A stretch of DNA of 64,000 bases from contig NZ_FOWD01000007.1 in NCBI RefSeq assembly GCF_900115365.1, positions 1 through 64,000 on the forward strand, read 5' to 3'. This stretch comes from Anaerocolumna aminovalerica. GTDB lineage: Bacteria; Bacillota; Clostridia; Lachnospirales; Lachnospiraceae. Position 1 is the first letter of the stretch. Each line of letters opens with the position of its first letter. The translations under genes and the position numbers were made by a program. The notes below the pieces were generated by a model. It saw only the letters and a list, made by a program, of their open reading frames with translations. It ran no database searches and had not been told where the DNA came from. This document shows, piece by piece, positions 16,875-25,470 of this stretch.

Positions 16875-18102
16875 TGTAAATATGAATATGAAAAAGTTAA
16901 TTACCACACTAAAAAATAGTGTAAAAAAGGTAATAAAGAATGTAATTGTTAAACTATATCATTTAGAAATTAAAATCCTTCCGCTGCAAAAGGACATGAT
17001 AGTATTTGAAAGTAATATGGGACGAAATTACACCGGTAATCCCAGGTGTATATATGAAGAAATGGTTCGGCAGGGTTTGGATAAAAAATTCCGCTGTTAT
17101 TATTTACTGGATGATGTAAATATACAGATTCAGGGAAATGCAAAGAAGATAAGACGTTCCAGACTTTGTTACTACTTTATAATGGCCAAAGCAGGAATTA
17201 TAGTATGTGATTCCAGACAGCCTGAATATATCAGGAAGAAAAAAGGAGCTTGTTTTATACAAACCTGGCATGGAACACCTCTGAAAAAACTGGCTTTGGA
17301 TATGGATTCTGTTTCAATGGATGGGGAAACGGACCTTGAAAAATATAAAAAGACATTTTATCAAGACTCCAGAGCCTGGGATTATCTTATTTCTCAAAAC
17401 CGTTATTCTACTGATATATTCAGAAGAGCTTTTGCTTTTGATAAAAAGGTTTTAGAAATTGGATATCCGAGAAATGATATTCTGTTTTCAGGTAATAATC
17501 CGGAATATATAGAGAACTTAAAGAAAGAAATGGGGCTGCCTTTGGATAAAAAGGTGCTTTTGTATGCACCTACCTGGAGGGATAACCAGTTTTACAACAA
17601 AGGTGCTTACAAATTCGCCAGTACCCTTGACTTTGATTTATTACAGGAAAAGCTAGGTAAAGATTACGTATGTATTGTAAAATATCATTACCTTGTAAAA
17701 GATCAATTAGACTGGTCCAAATATAAAGGTTTTGTATATCAATTTGATATGTGCGAGGATATTGCTCAGTTGTATTTAGCAGCAGATATGATGATAACCG
17801 ATTATTCCTCCGTTATGTTTGACTATAGCATATTAAAAAGGCCAATGCTGTTTTTTGCCTATGATTTAGAGGATTATAAGGATAACCTGCGGGGCTTTTA
17901 CTTTGACTTTATGGAAGAAGCACCGGGACCTGTCACCCGTACAACAGCAGAGTTGATAAAAGCAATACAGCAATATAATCCGAAAGATCATGAAGAAAAA
18001 TATAAGGCATTTCATCAAAAGTACAATCATGCAGATGACGGAAATGCCTCCAAAAAAATGGTACAATTAATTGAAGAACTTTTAGTAAGGGGAGGAAAAT
18101 AA
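16870..18102 (+). CDS. CDP-glycerol glycerophosphotransferase (TagF/TagB family)
   Basis: 410 residues from the ATG at 16870; the open frame extends upstream to a TTG at 16780, but that stretch is a structured repeat, not protein. The glycosyltransferase-like domain (about 55-400) carries 'QTWHGTPLKKLA' near 150 (catalytic His), 'APTWRDNQF' near 240 and 'MITDYSSVMFDY' near 310 (CDP-glycerol binding). The N-terminus is basic and amphipathic, fitting peripheral membrane binding. It transfers glycerol phosphate to a lipid-linked acceptor or growing teichoic chain. Stop and next start overlap as TAATG. Confidence 0.88.
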   Translation: MGVNMNMKKLITTLKNSVKKVIKNVIVKLYHLEIKILPLQKDMIVFESNMGRNYTGNPRCIYEEMVRQGLDKKFRCYYLLDDVNIQIQGNAKKIRRSRLCYYFIMAKAGIIVCDSRQPEYIRKKKGACFIQTWHGTPLKKLALDMDSVSMDGETDLEKYKKTFYQDSRAWDYLISQNRYSTDIFRRAFAFDKKVLEIGYPRNDILFSGNNPEYIENLKKEMGLPLDKKVLLYAPTWRDNQFYNKGAYKFASTLDFDLLQEKLGKDYVCIVKYHYLVKDQLDWSKYKGFVYQFDMCEDIAQLYLAADMMITDYSSVMFDYSILKRPMLFFAYDLEDYKDNLRGFYFDFMEEAPGPVTRTTAELIKAIQQYNPKDHEEKYKAFHQKYNHADDGNASKKMVQLIEELLVRGGK

Positions 18103-19271
18103 TGATCAATAACTGGAAAAGTGCAGCGAAAATAAAAGTAAAGGGCGTATATCACAATCTTCAATCTGTGGTTGAGAAACGTCAGGTAAAGGAAAGATTA
18201 GATCCCTATGATGCCTCGGTAATTGTTAATAGAAAACCTGCTAAGATACAAAAGATCACTTTCGTTATAGAGAGAATGGCAAAATACAGTGGGGGACAAA
18301 CCTCCATACTACGCCTGGGTACTGAATTATCAAAATTAGGTTATGACGTAGGTTATGCGGTTTATAAGCCACAGACTAAATCTGATATGGAAGAATGTGC
18401 TTCTTCTAACCTAAGTAACTACAGAGGGACCATGTATACCAATAAATATTTGGGAAAATTAAGTTCCGATATTGTAATTGCCAGTTCATGGGATACCGTA
18501 TCCGTTGTAAAGAAAATGAAAGGGTACAAAATGTATTTTCTTCAGGATTATGAACCATATTTTTATTCCTTTGGTGAATTGTTCCTTATGGCTAATAAAA
18601 CCTATGAACAAGGTCTTCATATGGTGAGCCTTGGAAGATGGAACAAAGAAATGGTTGAGAAAAACTGTAAGGTGGTTTCACCTATTGACGTTATAGAATT
18701 CCCCTATGAGAGTAAAGAGTACCCTCACTTTAAACGTGATTACAGTGCTTATGGAAAGAAAAAAGATTTTATTATAGCGGTGTATCTAAAATATTATGGT
18801 AAAAGGCTACCAACTATTATACAGTATTTATTAAAGCATGTGAAAGAAGAATTTGCTAAAGAGGGAATTAATCTTCATATTAAATACTATGGAGAAGATA
18901 AAAGTTTTCACTGCGAAGCCGGTACCAATCTGGGAATGCTGAGTAAGAAACAGCTATTGTCTCTTTACCGAAAGGCGGATTTTGGTATGGTAGCTTCTAT
19001 GAGCAATGTATCTTTAGTGCCCTATGAAATGCTTGCAACTGGGCTTCCTCTCATAGAATTTGAAGATGGAACATTCCCATACTTTTTCCCGGAGAATAGT
19101 GCCATACTAACATCATTGTCTTATGAGGATTTGTACCGTAAGATTAAAAATGTCATTGGACAGCCTCAGATGTTGCAAGATATGCATGATATTTCACAAG
19201 CTTATTTGGAAACCTTAAGTTGGGAAAAAACCGGTAAACAATTTTCCGAAATATTAGAAACCCTTTTATAA
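18102..19271 (+). CDS. Glycosyltransferase, WsaF/GT4-like
   Basis: 389 residues, start overlapping the preceding stop. The first 50 residues are basic, then 'ITFVIERMAKYSGGQTSILRLGTELSKLGYDV' opens a GT-B N-terminal domain with the Gly-rich acceptor loop. The C-terminal half has 'LSKKQLLSLYRKADFGMVASMSNVSLVPYEMLATGLPLIEF', the acidic E-containing donor motif of GT4-type enzymes. This resembles rhamnosyltransferase WsaF. Lying between two CDP-glycerol transferases it probably adds sugar to, or primes, the teichoic-type polymer. Donor and acceptor cannot be read from the sequence. Confidence 0.75.
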   Translation: MINNWKSAAKIKVKGVYHNLQSVVEKRQVKERLDPYDASVIVNRKPAKIQKITFVIERMAKYSGGQTSILRLGTELSKLGYDVGYAVYKPQTKSDMEECASSNLSNYRGTMYTNKYLGKLSSDIVIASSWDTVSVVKKMKGYKMYFLQDYEPYFYSFGELFLMANKTYEQGLHMVSLGRWNKEMVEKNCKVVSPIDVIEFPYESKEYPHFKRDYSAYGKKKDFIIAVYLKYYGKRLPTIIQYLLKHVKEEFAKEGINLHIKYYGEDKSFHCEAGTNLGMLSKKQLLSLYRKADFGMVASMSNVSLVPYEMLATGLPLIEFEDGTFPYFFPENSAILTSLSYEDLYRKIKNVIGQPQMLQDMHDISQAYLETLSWEKTGKQFSEILETLL

Positions 19272-19286
19272 TTACAAGGAGTTGTA

Positions 19287-20495
19287 ATGAGAACCTTAAT
19301 AAAAAAAATGTTGCCGGGCTGGTTACTTTCTATATTAAAACAAGTTCGGTATGTATGGATTGTTTGCTTATTTCACATCTTTCATTTACTGCCTGTTAAT
19401 AAAAGTAAAGTAGTTGTATGTAATGTGTGGGGGTTTGGAGATAACGCAAAGTATGTAACTGAGGAACTGTTAAACCGTAAAATAGAAATAGAAGAAAAAG
19501 ACAATAGAGAGAGTCCTTTTTCTATTTATTTTATTACGAATAATCCAAAGTCCGCCTATGCACCGGAGGGAATAAAAGTATTAAAGACCAACTCAGTAAG
19601 GGCAATCTTTGCATTGGCCACAGGTAAAGTATGGGTAGATAATAACCGGAAGGAAAGCTACATAAGAAAAAGAAAAGGTCAATACTACATTCAAACCTGG
19701 CATGGAGGCATTGCTCTCAAAAAAATTGAAAAAGATTATGAGGAACAATTAGGAGCAAAATATGTAGCCAATGCCAAACGTGATTCAGAAATGGCTGATT
19801 TGTATGTATCCAATAGCAGCTTTTGTACTAATATGTATCGAAACAGCTTTTGGTATGATGGGGAAATATTAGAATGCGGCAGTCCAAGAAATGATATATT
19901 AATACAGCCTAATCCTGCCTTAATGCGAGAGGTAAGAAACAGGTTGGATATTGATCAAAACGTACACATTGCCCTCTATGCTCCAACCTACCGGGAAGGT
20001 AATAATACAAAACCATACCAACTGGATTTTCATAAGCTGTTACATGTATTAGAAGATAAATTCAGCGGAAACTGGATTATAGCTGTCAGACTTCATCCAT
20101 TAGTATCTGAACAAAGCAGCTTTATCACCTATGACAGTCAAATCATCAATGCTTCCCATTATAGGGATATTTATGAACTAATGGCAGCGGCAGATTTACT
20201 GATAACAGATTATTCTAACATTATGTTTGAATTTTCTTTCATGAAAAGGCCGGTATTGTTATATGCATTAGATGAAGGAGAATACACGAAAGACAGAGGA
20301 TTTTATTTTGAATATACAGATCTTCCGTTCTTGAAAGGGAATACGGAGAAGGAGTTGTTTAGTCGTATTACAAACTATAATCCGGAAGAAGATCAAGAAA
20401 GAGTACAAAGGTTTTTAGATACATTAACCATATATGAAACAGGTAACGCATCAAAACAAGTGGTAGACAGGATATTAGATGTTATAGACATCTAA
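19287..20495 (+). CDS. CDP-glycerol glycerophosphotransferase, second copy
   Basis: 402 residues, SD AAGGAG. A membrane-associating N-terminus (about 10-40) precedes the transferase domain with 'QTWHGGIALKKIE' near 138, 'LYAPTYREGNN' near 230 and 'LLITDYSNIMFEF' near 310. It shares the family and motif order with the enzyme at 16870 but is only distantly similar, so the pair probably does primase and polymerase steps of one polymer rather than being a recent duplication. Confidence 0.88.
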   Translation: MRTLIKKMLPGWLLSILKQVRYVWIVCLFHIFHLLPVNKSKVVVCNVWGFGDNAKYVTEELLNRKIEIEEKDNRESPFSIYFITNNPKSAYAPEGIKVLKTNSVRAIFALATGKVWVDNNRKESYIRKRKGQYYIQTWHGGIALKKIEKDYEEQLGAKYVANAKRDSEMADLYVSNSSFCTNMYRNSFWYDGEILECGSPRNDILIQPNPALMREVRNRLDIDQNVHIALYAPTYREGNNTKPYQLDFHKLLHVLEDKFSGNWIIAVRLHPLVSEQSSFITYDSQIINASHYRDIYELMAAADLLITDYSNIMFEFSFMKRPVLLYALDEGEYTKDRGFYFEYTDLPFLKGNTEKELFSRITNYNPEEDQERVQRFLDTLTIYETGNASKQVVDRILDVIDI

Positions 20496-20508
20496 GAAAG
20501 GAATAGAT

Positions 20509-20556
20509 ATGATAGTACTTCCCCTTTGCATTGCTTTAGCTCCCCGCATTGTCTGA
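20509..20556 (+). CDS. Candidate 15-residue leader peptide
   Basis: AAAGGA (20497-20502), 6-nt spacing, then ATG and 15 codons (MIVLPLCIALAPRIV) to TGA at 20554. The end of this mini-ORF overlaps the left arm of a strong downstream stem (20539-20548). It is encoded between two genes on the same strand, upstream of an MFS exporter. Its translation is a hypothesis, but SD quality and placement are those of an attenuator peptide. Confidence 0.4.
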   Translation: MIVLPLCIALAPRIV

Positions 20557-20594
20557 TTGGGCGGAATTTGCGTGGAGCGGTAAGAAAACCGCCC
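20539..20594 (+). promoter_or_regulatory. Competing hairpins in the leader of an MFS gene
   Basis: Stem 1: GCTCCCCGCA (20539-20548) with TGCGTGGAGC (20569-20578), one mismatch. Stem 2: GGGCGG (20559-20564) with CCGCCC (20589-20594). Stem 3: GCGGT (20577-20581) with ACCGC (20588-20592). Stems 1 and 3 share bases, stems 2 and 3 share bases, and stem 1 with 2 would form a pseudoknot. The segment is clearly GC-richer than its surroundings. Confidence 0.5.
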
Positions 20595-20646
20595 TATTCG
20601 GACTTTGCATAACTTAAAAATATTAAAATAGTTAAGGAGCAAAGTC

Positions 20647-21939
20647 ATGAATAAAAAAAATAAATTATATGAATTAAAAAGCTTTTTAATTTTATGGGCA
20701 GGTCAGTCTATTTCCGCTTTAGGAAGTGAAATGACGAAATATGCACTAATTGTGTGGGCTTATACACAGCAAGGTACGGTATCAAGTATCACTTGGCTGG
20801 CAGTGTGCAGCTATCTGCCCTCTATAGTGTTTTGTTTTGCTGCAGGTACACTAGCCGATAAATGGGATAAGAAGAAAGTGATGCTTGTCAGCGATTCTAT
20901 TGCAGCACTTGGAACTATGGCAGTACTCTATTTGTACGCCACCAAAAGCCTGCAATTATGGCATTTGTATATCATAAATATTATAATTAGTTTTATGCAT
21001 GCATTTCAAAATCCAGCTTCCTACGTTGCAGTATCCCTGATTGCACCCAAAGATCAATATACCAGGGTAAGCGGATTGCAGGCTTTCTCTAATTCACTTG
21101 TAACTATAGTAACCCCGGCCCTTGCAACTACAATGCTTTCCTTTTTTGGTTTAGAAGCTGTTTTTATATTTGATTTAGCTACTTTTGTAATTGCATTTAG
21201 TACATTATTGCTGTTTATTAAGATACCTAAGATAAACTATGTGGATAAAAAGGAAAAATTCATAATAAGTTGTGGACAGGGAATTAGATTTCTTAAAGAA
21301 CATAAAGCTTTATGGAAAATTATTTTGTTTTTCTCCTTCATTAATCTTCTGGCATCTATATCCGGTAACAGTATCATGCCGGCATTAATACTTGCAAGAA
21401 CGAACAATAATAAGACAATTTTGGGAATGGTTTCTTCTGCAATTGGTATAGGAACGCTACTGGGTAGTATTTTGGTTACGGTTATGAAACCAGCTACACA
21501 TAAAACGAAAGTAATATTTCTATCCTGTGCCATATCATTTTTATTATGTGATATACTTTGGGCTACGGGACAAATTGCACCTATATGGATATTCGCTGCT
21601 TTTTCAGGCAATTTACCATTACCTTTTCTAAATGCAAATCTTACTACCATTATGCGGACAAAAGTACCTATTGAAATGCAGGGAAGAGTATTTGCAGCCC
21701 GGGATACTTTTCAGTTCATTACTATACCTATTGGACTGGCTTTGGGCGGAATACTGGCAGACTATATATTTGAACCTTTTATGCTAACAGCCTCTCCAGT
21801 TCAGCATGTACTTTCATTAATAGTAGGAACAGGTAAAGGCTCGGGAATGGCAGTAATCTTTTTAATAACAGGAATAATAGGGTTTATAGTTAATATGGTT
21901 AGTTTAAAAGATTCGGCTTATAAGGATTTAGACTACTAA
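20647..21939 (+). CDS. MFS exporter, MefA/MFS_3-like
   Basis: 430 residues with 12 predicted TM segments; SD AAGGAG. The N-terminus 'FLILWAGQSISALGSEMTKYALIVWAY' and the loop 'GTLADKWDKKKVMLVSD' after TM2 are typical of the macrolide-efflux-like branch of drug:H+ antiporters. A substrate cannot be assigned. It sits inside a cell-wall polymer region but shares no wall motif. A candidate leader peptide with competing hairpins precedes it. A second member of the branch is encoded at 36148. Confidence 0.8.
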   Translation: MNKKNKLYELKSFLILWAGQSISALGSEMTKYALIVWAYTQQGTVSSITWLAVCSYLPSIVFCFAAGTLADKWDKKKVMLVSDSIAALGTMAVLYLYATKSLQLWHLYIINIIISFMHAFQNPASYVAVSLIAPKDQYTRVSGLQAFSNSLVTIVTPALATTMLSFFGLEAVFIFDLATFVIAFSTLLLFIKIPKINYVDKKEKFIISCGQGIRFLKEHKALWKIILFFSFINLLASISGNSIMPALILARTNNNKTILGMVSSAIGIGTLLGSILVTVMKPATHKTKVIFLSCAISFLLCDILWATGQIAPIWIFAAFSGNLPLPFLNANLTTIMRTKVPIEMQGRVFAARDTFQFITIPIGLALGGILADYIFEPFMLTASPVQHVLSLIVGTGKGSGMAVIFLITGIIGFIVNMVSLKDSAYKDLDY

Positions 21940-22008
21940 TTATATGAAGTTATGTTTAATGTAATATAAATATTTTTATAATAGATTGTGTGATTTTGGA
22001 GGAGATAG

Positions 22009-22251
22009 ATGGTAAAACTTACAATCATAGAAAGCAAATGCAGATGTGGATATTTTAAGCCTGGGGATCAATTTATTGTTGAAGATTTATGTCCGCCAAT
22101 TTGTCATGAGTTATGGAATTCTATTTATCCATTTGTCTATGCCCTTCAAAATGGAGCAGTTTTAGATTATGGAAATGGAAAGGCGCCGATGTTTGATATG
22201 AAGTGTCCTGACAGAGGAAAGGTACATATTCATGGAGAAAAAGTGGATTGA
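22009..22251 (+). CDS. TIGR04076-family small protein
   Basis: 80 residues, SD GGAGGAG. 'VKLTIIESKCRCGYFKPGDQFIVEDL--PPICHELWNSIYPFVYALQNGA' and the Cys at 'MKCPDRGKVHIH' match the TIGR04076 family, small Cys-containing proteins of unknown role that are common in Clostridia and often near redox or metal enzymes. Full length. It is read alone before a strong bidirectional terminator. Confidence 0.75.
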   Translation: MVKLTIIESKCRCGYFKPGDQFIVEDLCPPICHELWNSIYPFVYALQNGAVLDYGNGKAPMFDMKCPDRGKVHIHGEKVD

Positions 22252-22357
22252 ATTATTTTATATAAATAATGAGAATTTATTACATAATACTCTTTCTGCT
22301 GAAGATTCAGCTTTTTCACGACATAATAAATTAAAGATATGTACTAAATAAGGTTAA

Positions 22358-22414
22358 AAACTATAAGAGGGAGTGTAGAATATCTGCAATATTCTACACT
22401 CCCTCTTATAGTTT
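22358..22414. terminator. Perfect 26-bp hairpin, bidirectional terminator
   Basis: Arms 22358-22383 and 22389-22414 are perfect complements with a 5-nt CTGCA loop (core AGGGAGTGTAGAA). A-rich on the left, TTT on the right. It stands between convergent genes (TIGR04076 protein and the LCP gene). Confidence 0.85.
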
Positions 22415-22457
22415 AACATTTTAAAAATGCATATTAATTATACTAGATTAAGCGTTT

Positions 22458-23486
22458 TTATTTCTGAGGTACAATACCTTTTATAAAATCACTATATTCC
22501 TGAACGGTGGAAGATGGTACATAATCCTGATCATCAAATAAAAACTTATGAAGTTCCGTTACATTTGCAGACAGATCCACAGGAAAAACATAGGATATCT
22601 TTTTATAGTAATCGGCTATCTTTTCAAAAGGAAAACCTGCCTGATCCACTATATTATAAGAGAATATATCCTTAGCCAGATCTAACATATCAAGAGAGTC
22701 AAGATTAGTATAAATCTGTGGGAACATCTCGTTAACGATGGAATTAATAGTTAATACATCACAGGTCTTAGCCTTTTCAAATATCTTATTAATTACAATA
22801 CGCTGTCTCTCGGCACGTTTAAAGTCGCCGCCTTTGGTGTAACGTATTCTGGCATATGCAGTAGCATGAGTGCCGTTTACCACCTGGGTTCCTGCTGATT
22901 TTAATTTACCTACATTGGTTCCGTTAATTTCATTTAACTCTTTCGTGTAACCATTCACATACTTTAGTTCTTCTTTTGTAATATCCAGTTCTATTCCACC
23001 TAATAAATCAATTACTTTACATACGGCATCAAAGTTTACCGTTACATATTCCTTTACATCAAGGTCAAAATTCTTATTGATGGTGCTAAGTGCTAAAGGA
23101 TATCCGCCTCTAAAATAAGCAGCATTGATTTTATCATAGCCCCGCTCCGGAATATCTACATATGTATCGCGATAAATAGAAAGCAATTTAACGTCTTTTG
23201 TTTTCTTGTTAATACTTGCAATTACGATAGTATCACTATGTGTACTTTTTTCAAGAGCATTGTTTCTGGAATCCACTCCGAATATGGCAATGTTTCGGTA
23301 ACCGCCTATACTATCGCTGTCTATTTCATTGGAGGTGATAGAGGAATCACCGGATTTGTCAACATTGGTTTTACCGGTGAGATAAAAGAAATACACAAAA
23401 CCAGCTATTAAAACCAATAATATAATATCTATAAAGAAAAATACAATTTTTAGTTTCTTATTCCTTCTTTTTTTCTTACTGCTCAT
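22458..23486 (-). CDS. LytR-CpsA-Psr (LCP) family cell-wall polymer ligase
   Basis: 342 residues, SD AGAGGA. A basic start (KKKRRNKKLK) and one TM segment (about 14-32) anchor an extracytoplasmic LCP domain (~65-270). Conserved features are 'IAIFGVDSRN' near 70, 'SDTIVIASINKKTKDVKLLSIYRDTYV' near 85-110 (Asp and Arg for the pyrophosphate) and 'RIRYTKGGDFKRAERQR' near 225. LCP enzymes transfer lipid-linked teichoic acid or capsule to peptidoglycan, which fits the tagD/TagF genes 3-6 kb away. Confidence 0.9.
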   Translation of the reverse strand: MSSKKKRRNKKLKIVFFFIDIILLVLIAGFVYFFYLTGKTNVDKSGDSSITSNEIDSDSIGGYRNIAIFGVDSRNNALEKSTHSDTIVIASINKKTKDVKLLSIYRDTYVDIPERGYDKINAAYFRGGYPLALSTINKNFDLDVKEYVTVNFDAVCKVIDLLGGIELDITKEELKYVNGYTKELNEINGTNVGKLKSAGTQVVNGTHATAYARIRYTKGGDFKRAERQRIVINKIFEKAKTCDVLTINSIVNEMFPQIYTNLDSLDMLDLAKDIFSYNIVDQAGFPFEKIADYYKKISYVFPVDLSANVTELHKFLFDDQDYVPSSTVQEYSDFIKGIVPQK

Positions 23487-23522
23487 ATATGTCCTCTTTT
23501 CTGCATTGTATTAAAATTTTTT

Positions 23523-23695
23523 CTGCCATAAAACTGTCACTCTGAGCATAAATTAACAAAGTTGAAAAAATCAATAAAGTTAAAAATTTCAACTTTGTTG
23601 AAGTGGGAATCCAGACAGTTTAGTTACTAGATTCTTCAGGTGTTCAGCTTTGATGAACTTACGCTCTCAGAATGACAGTTTATGGTTTTATAATA
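23523..23695. repeat. REP-like inverted-repeat element, copy 2
   Basis: The ends CCATAAAACTGTCACTCTGAG (split at 23527) and CTCAGAATGACAGTTTATGG are inverted relatives with one mismatch. Inside lies another hairpin, AACAAAGTTGAAA with TTTCAACTTTGTT, and an AGATTCTTC block. It fills the gap between two minus-strand genes of the surface-polymer cluster and shares its ends with the elements at 15021, 31111 and 44740. Confidence 0.65.
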
Positions 23696-23703
23696 TCTTC
23701 AGT

Positions 23704-25125
23704 TTAATATGCATTTTTATTTATGAATCCTTTAAATATGGTTAAAAACAATATTTTATAGTCCAATCGCAGTGTCCAGTTTTCTATATAATATAAGTCG
23801 TAGTCGATACGTTTTCGGATGGAGGTATCTCCGCGATAGCCATTAATCTGAGCCCATCCTGTTAATCCCGGGCGAACCTGGTGCTTTATCATGTAACGTG
23901 GTATTTCTTCTTTGAACTTTTCAACGAAATAAGGTCGTTCCGGTCTTGGACCTACCAGACTCATTTCTCCTTTCAATACATTAAACAATTGAGGCAATTC
24001 ATCTATACTTGTCCTACGTATAAATTTACCGATCTTCGTAACACGTGGATCGTTAGAGGTTGTCCAGGCTTTTTTCTCCTTCGATTCCGATTGTACTTCC
24101 ATGGAACGGAATTTATACATTTTAAATTCCTTATTATGTTTTCCAATCCGAATTTGTGAGAAAATTATCGGTCCTGATGAAGTAGATTTAATTATAATTG
24201 CGACGATAATCATTGGTATGCCAAAGAGTAAAAGAGCTACAATACAGCCAAATAAATCAGTGGCACGTTTGATAAATTTATTAAATCCATTACTTAAAGG
24301 TACATTACGTATATTTATAACAGGCAGTCCGTTTAAATCTTCCGTATACGGTATAGTTGGGAAGAAGTTTTGATAGTCCGGAATAAATTTTGAGTGAACA
24401 CCGGATTTTTCACATAAAGCAACAATTCGTCCCAGTTTAGAATATTCATCCAAGCTGAGTGTAATTGCTATTTCATCCAGATGGTTTTGAGGTAAAATCT
24501 CTAACAGGTCATCAATACTTCCGATTACTTTTATATTACGGTATAAGGTTCCACGCTCTTTGTTATCATCCAGTATTCCATGAATATAATAACCCCATTG
24601 TGGATTAGCTAAGATCCTATCAATATAGGCTTCTGCTGCACCGCTATAACCTACCAGCACGATATGCTTTAGGTTAATACCTTTCCTTCTTGCCATACGA
24701 ATGGAGGAATTAAGAATTAAGCGGTAAGTAATACTCAATAATGCATTAATAATGAAGAAAAGGATAATTACTGCACGGGAAAGATCTTGCTTCTTAAATA
24801 AAAACAAGATTAAAGCAAAATAAGCTAAAGACAAGAGATTTGCCTTTATAATATCGTATAGATCCAACCGTTTGCTTTGAGTTAGATTGGGGTTATACAA
24901 ACCACAGTAATAATAAATAATTAAGTATCCGGGTAACAGAAAAATAAGTATTTGTAAATAATCTGTTAATGGGAGATAATTGGTATGATCCAGTCTGAAG
25001 ATACCCCATCTGGATAATGGACTGTCAAACCGGAGGAAGTACGCGATGATAAAAGATAGGGACAATAAAATACCATCAATAATAACTCTTAACTTATTTA
25101 ATTTTTTTTGATTATTTTTTGCCAT
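23704..25125 (-). CDS. Polyprenyl-phosphate sugar phosphotransferase (WcaJ/CpsE type)
   Basis: 473 residues from the ATG at 25125; an ATG at 25143 has no SD. Four N-terminal TM segments (about 15-130), a CoA-binding-like Rossmann domain ('HIVLVGYSGAAEAYI', ~155-260), a fifth hydrophobic segment (~285-305) and the C-terminal bacterial sugar-transferase domain with 'YKFRSM', 'RRTSIDELPQLFNVLKGEMS' and 'VGPRPERPYF' (catalytic Asp-Glu pair). It loads a sugar-1-phosphate, often glucose or galactose, on undecaprenyl phosphate to begin an exopolysaccharide or wall polymer. It pairs with the LCP gene downstream on the same strand. Confidence 0.9.
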   Translation of the reverse strand: MAKNNQKKLNKLRVIIDGILLSLSFIIAYFLRFDSPLSRWGIFRLDHTNYLPLTDYLQILIFLLPGYLIIYYYCGLYNPNLTQSKRLDLYDIIKANLLSLAYFALILFLFKKQDLSRAVIILFFIINALLSITYRLILNSSIRMARRKGINLKHIVLVGYSGAAEAYIDRILANPQWGYYIHGILDDNKERGTLYRNIKVIGSIDDLLEILPQNHLDEIAITLSLDEYSKLGRIVALCEKSGVHSKFIPDYQNFFPTIPYTEDLNGLPVINIRNVPLSNGFNKFIKRATDLFGCIVALLLFGIPMIIVAIIIKSTSSGPIIFSQIRIGKHNKEFKMYKFRSMEVQSESKEKKAWTTSNDPRVTKIGKFIRRTSIDELPQLFNVLKGEMSLVGPRPERPYFVEKFKEEIPRYMIKHQVRPGLTGWAQINGYRGDTSIRKRIDYDLYYIENWTLRLDYKILFLTIFKGFINKNAY

Positions 25126-25470
25126 AATGTTCACCATATTCACTTATGTGATATTCCATATATTTACACCATATTTACAGTATATTTACATTGCATGGTA
25201 ATACTATTATAATACATGATTCAGCTTTAATCTACAATAACAAAATTCTTAATATTTTGTGTCTATTTTATATGACCAGAAGTGTACATAGAAAATAGAC
25301 AAAAAATTCACATTTAATACACAAAAGATTGATACAATAATTTTAACAAAAAAAGATTAAAGAGATTTTATTTAAAAGAAATTCTTGGAATTTAACTCTG
25401 AGAATAAAAGTTTTTTGAGAATTTATATAAATGGATCTTAATATTATTTTAGCAAAGGAGATGCATTATA
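25126..25470. other. Divergent intergenic region
   Basis: 345 bp between the sugar transferase (minus) and htrA (plus). Strongly AT-rich, without ORFs. A TATAAT on the minus strand (25209-25214) can serve the sugar transferase gene. I cannot assign a clear promoter for htrA; a TTGATA at 25329 lacks a good -10. Confidence 0.4.
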
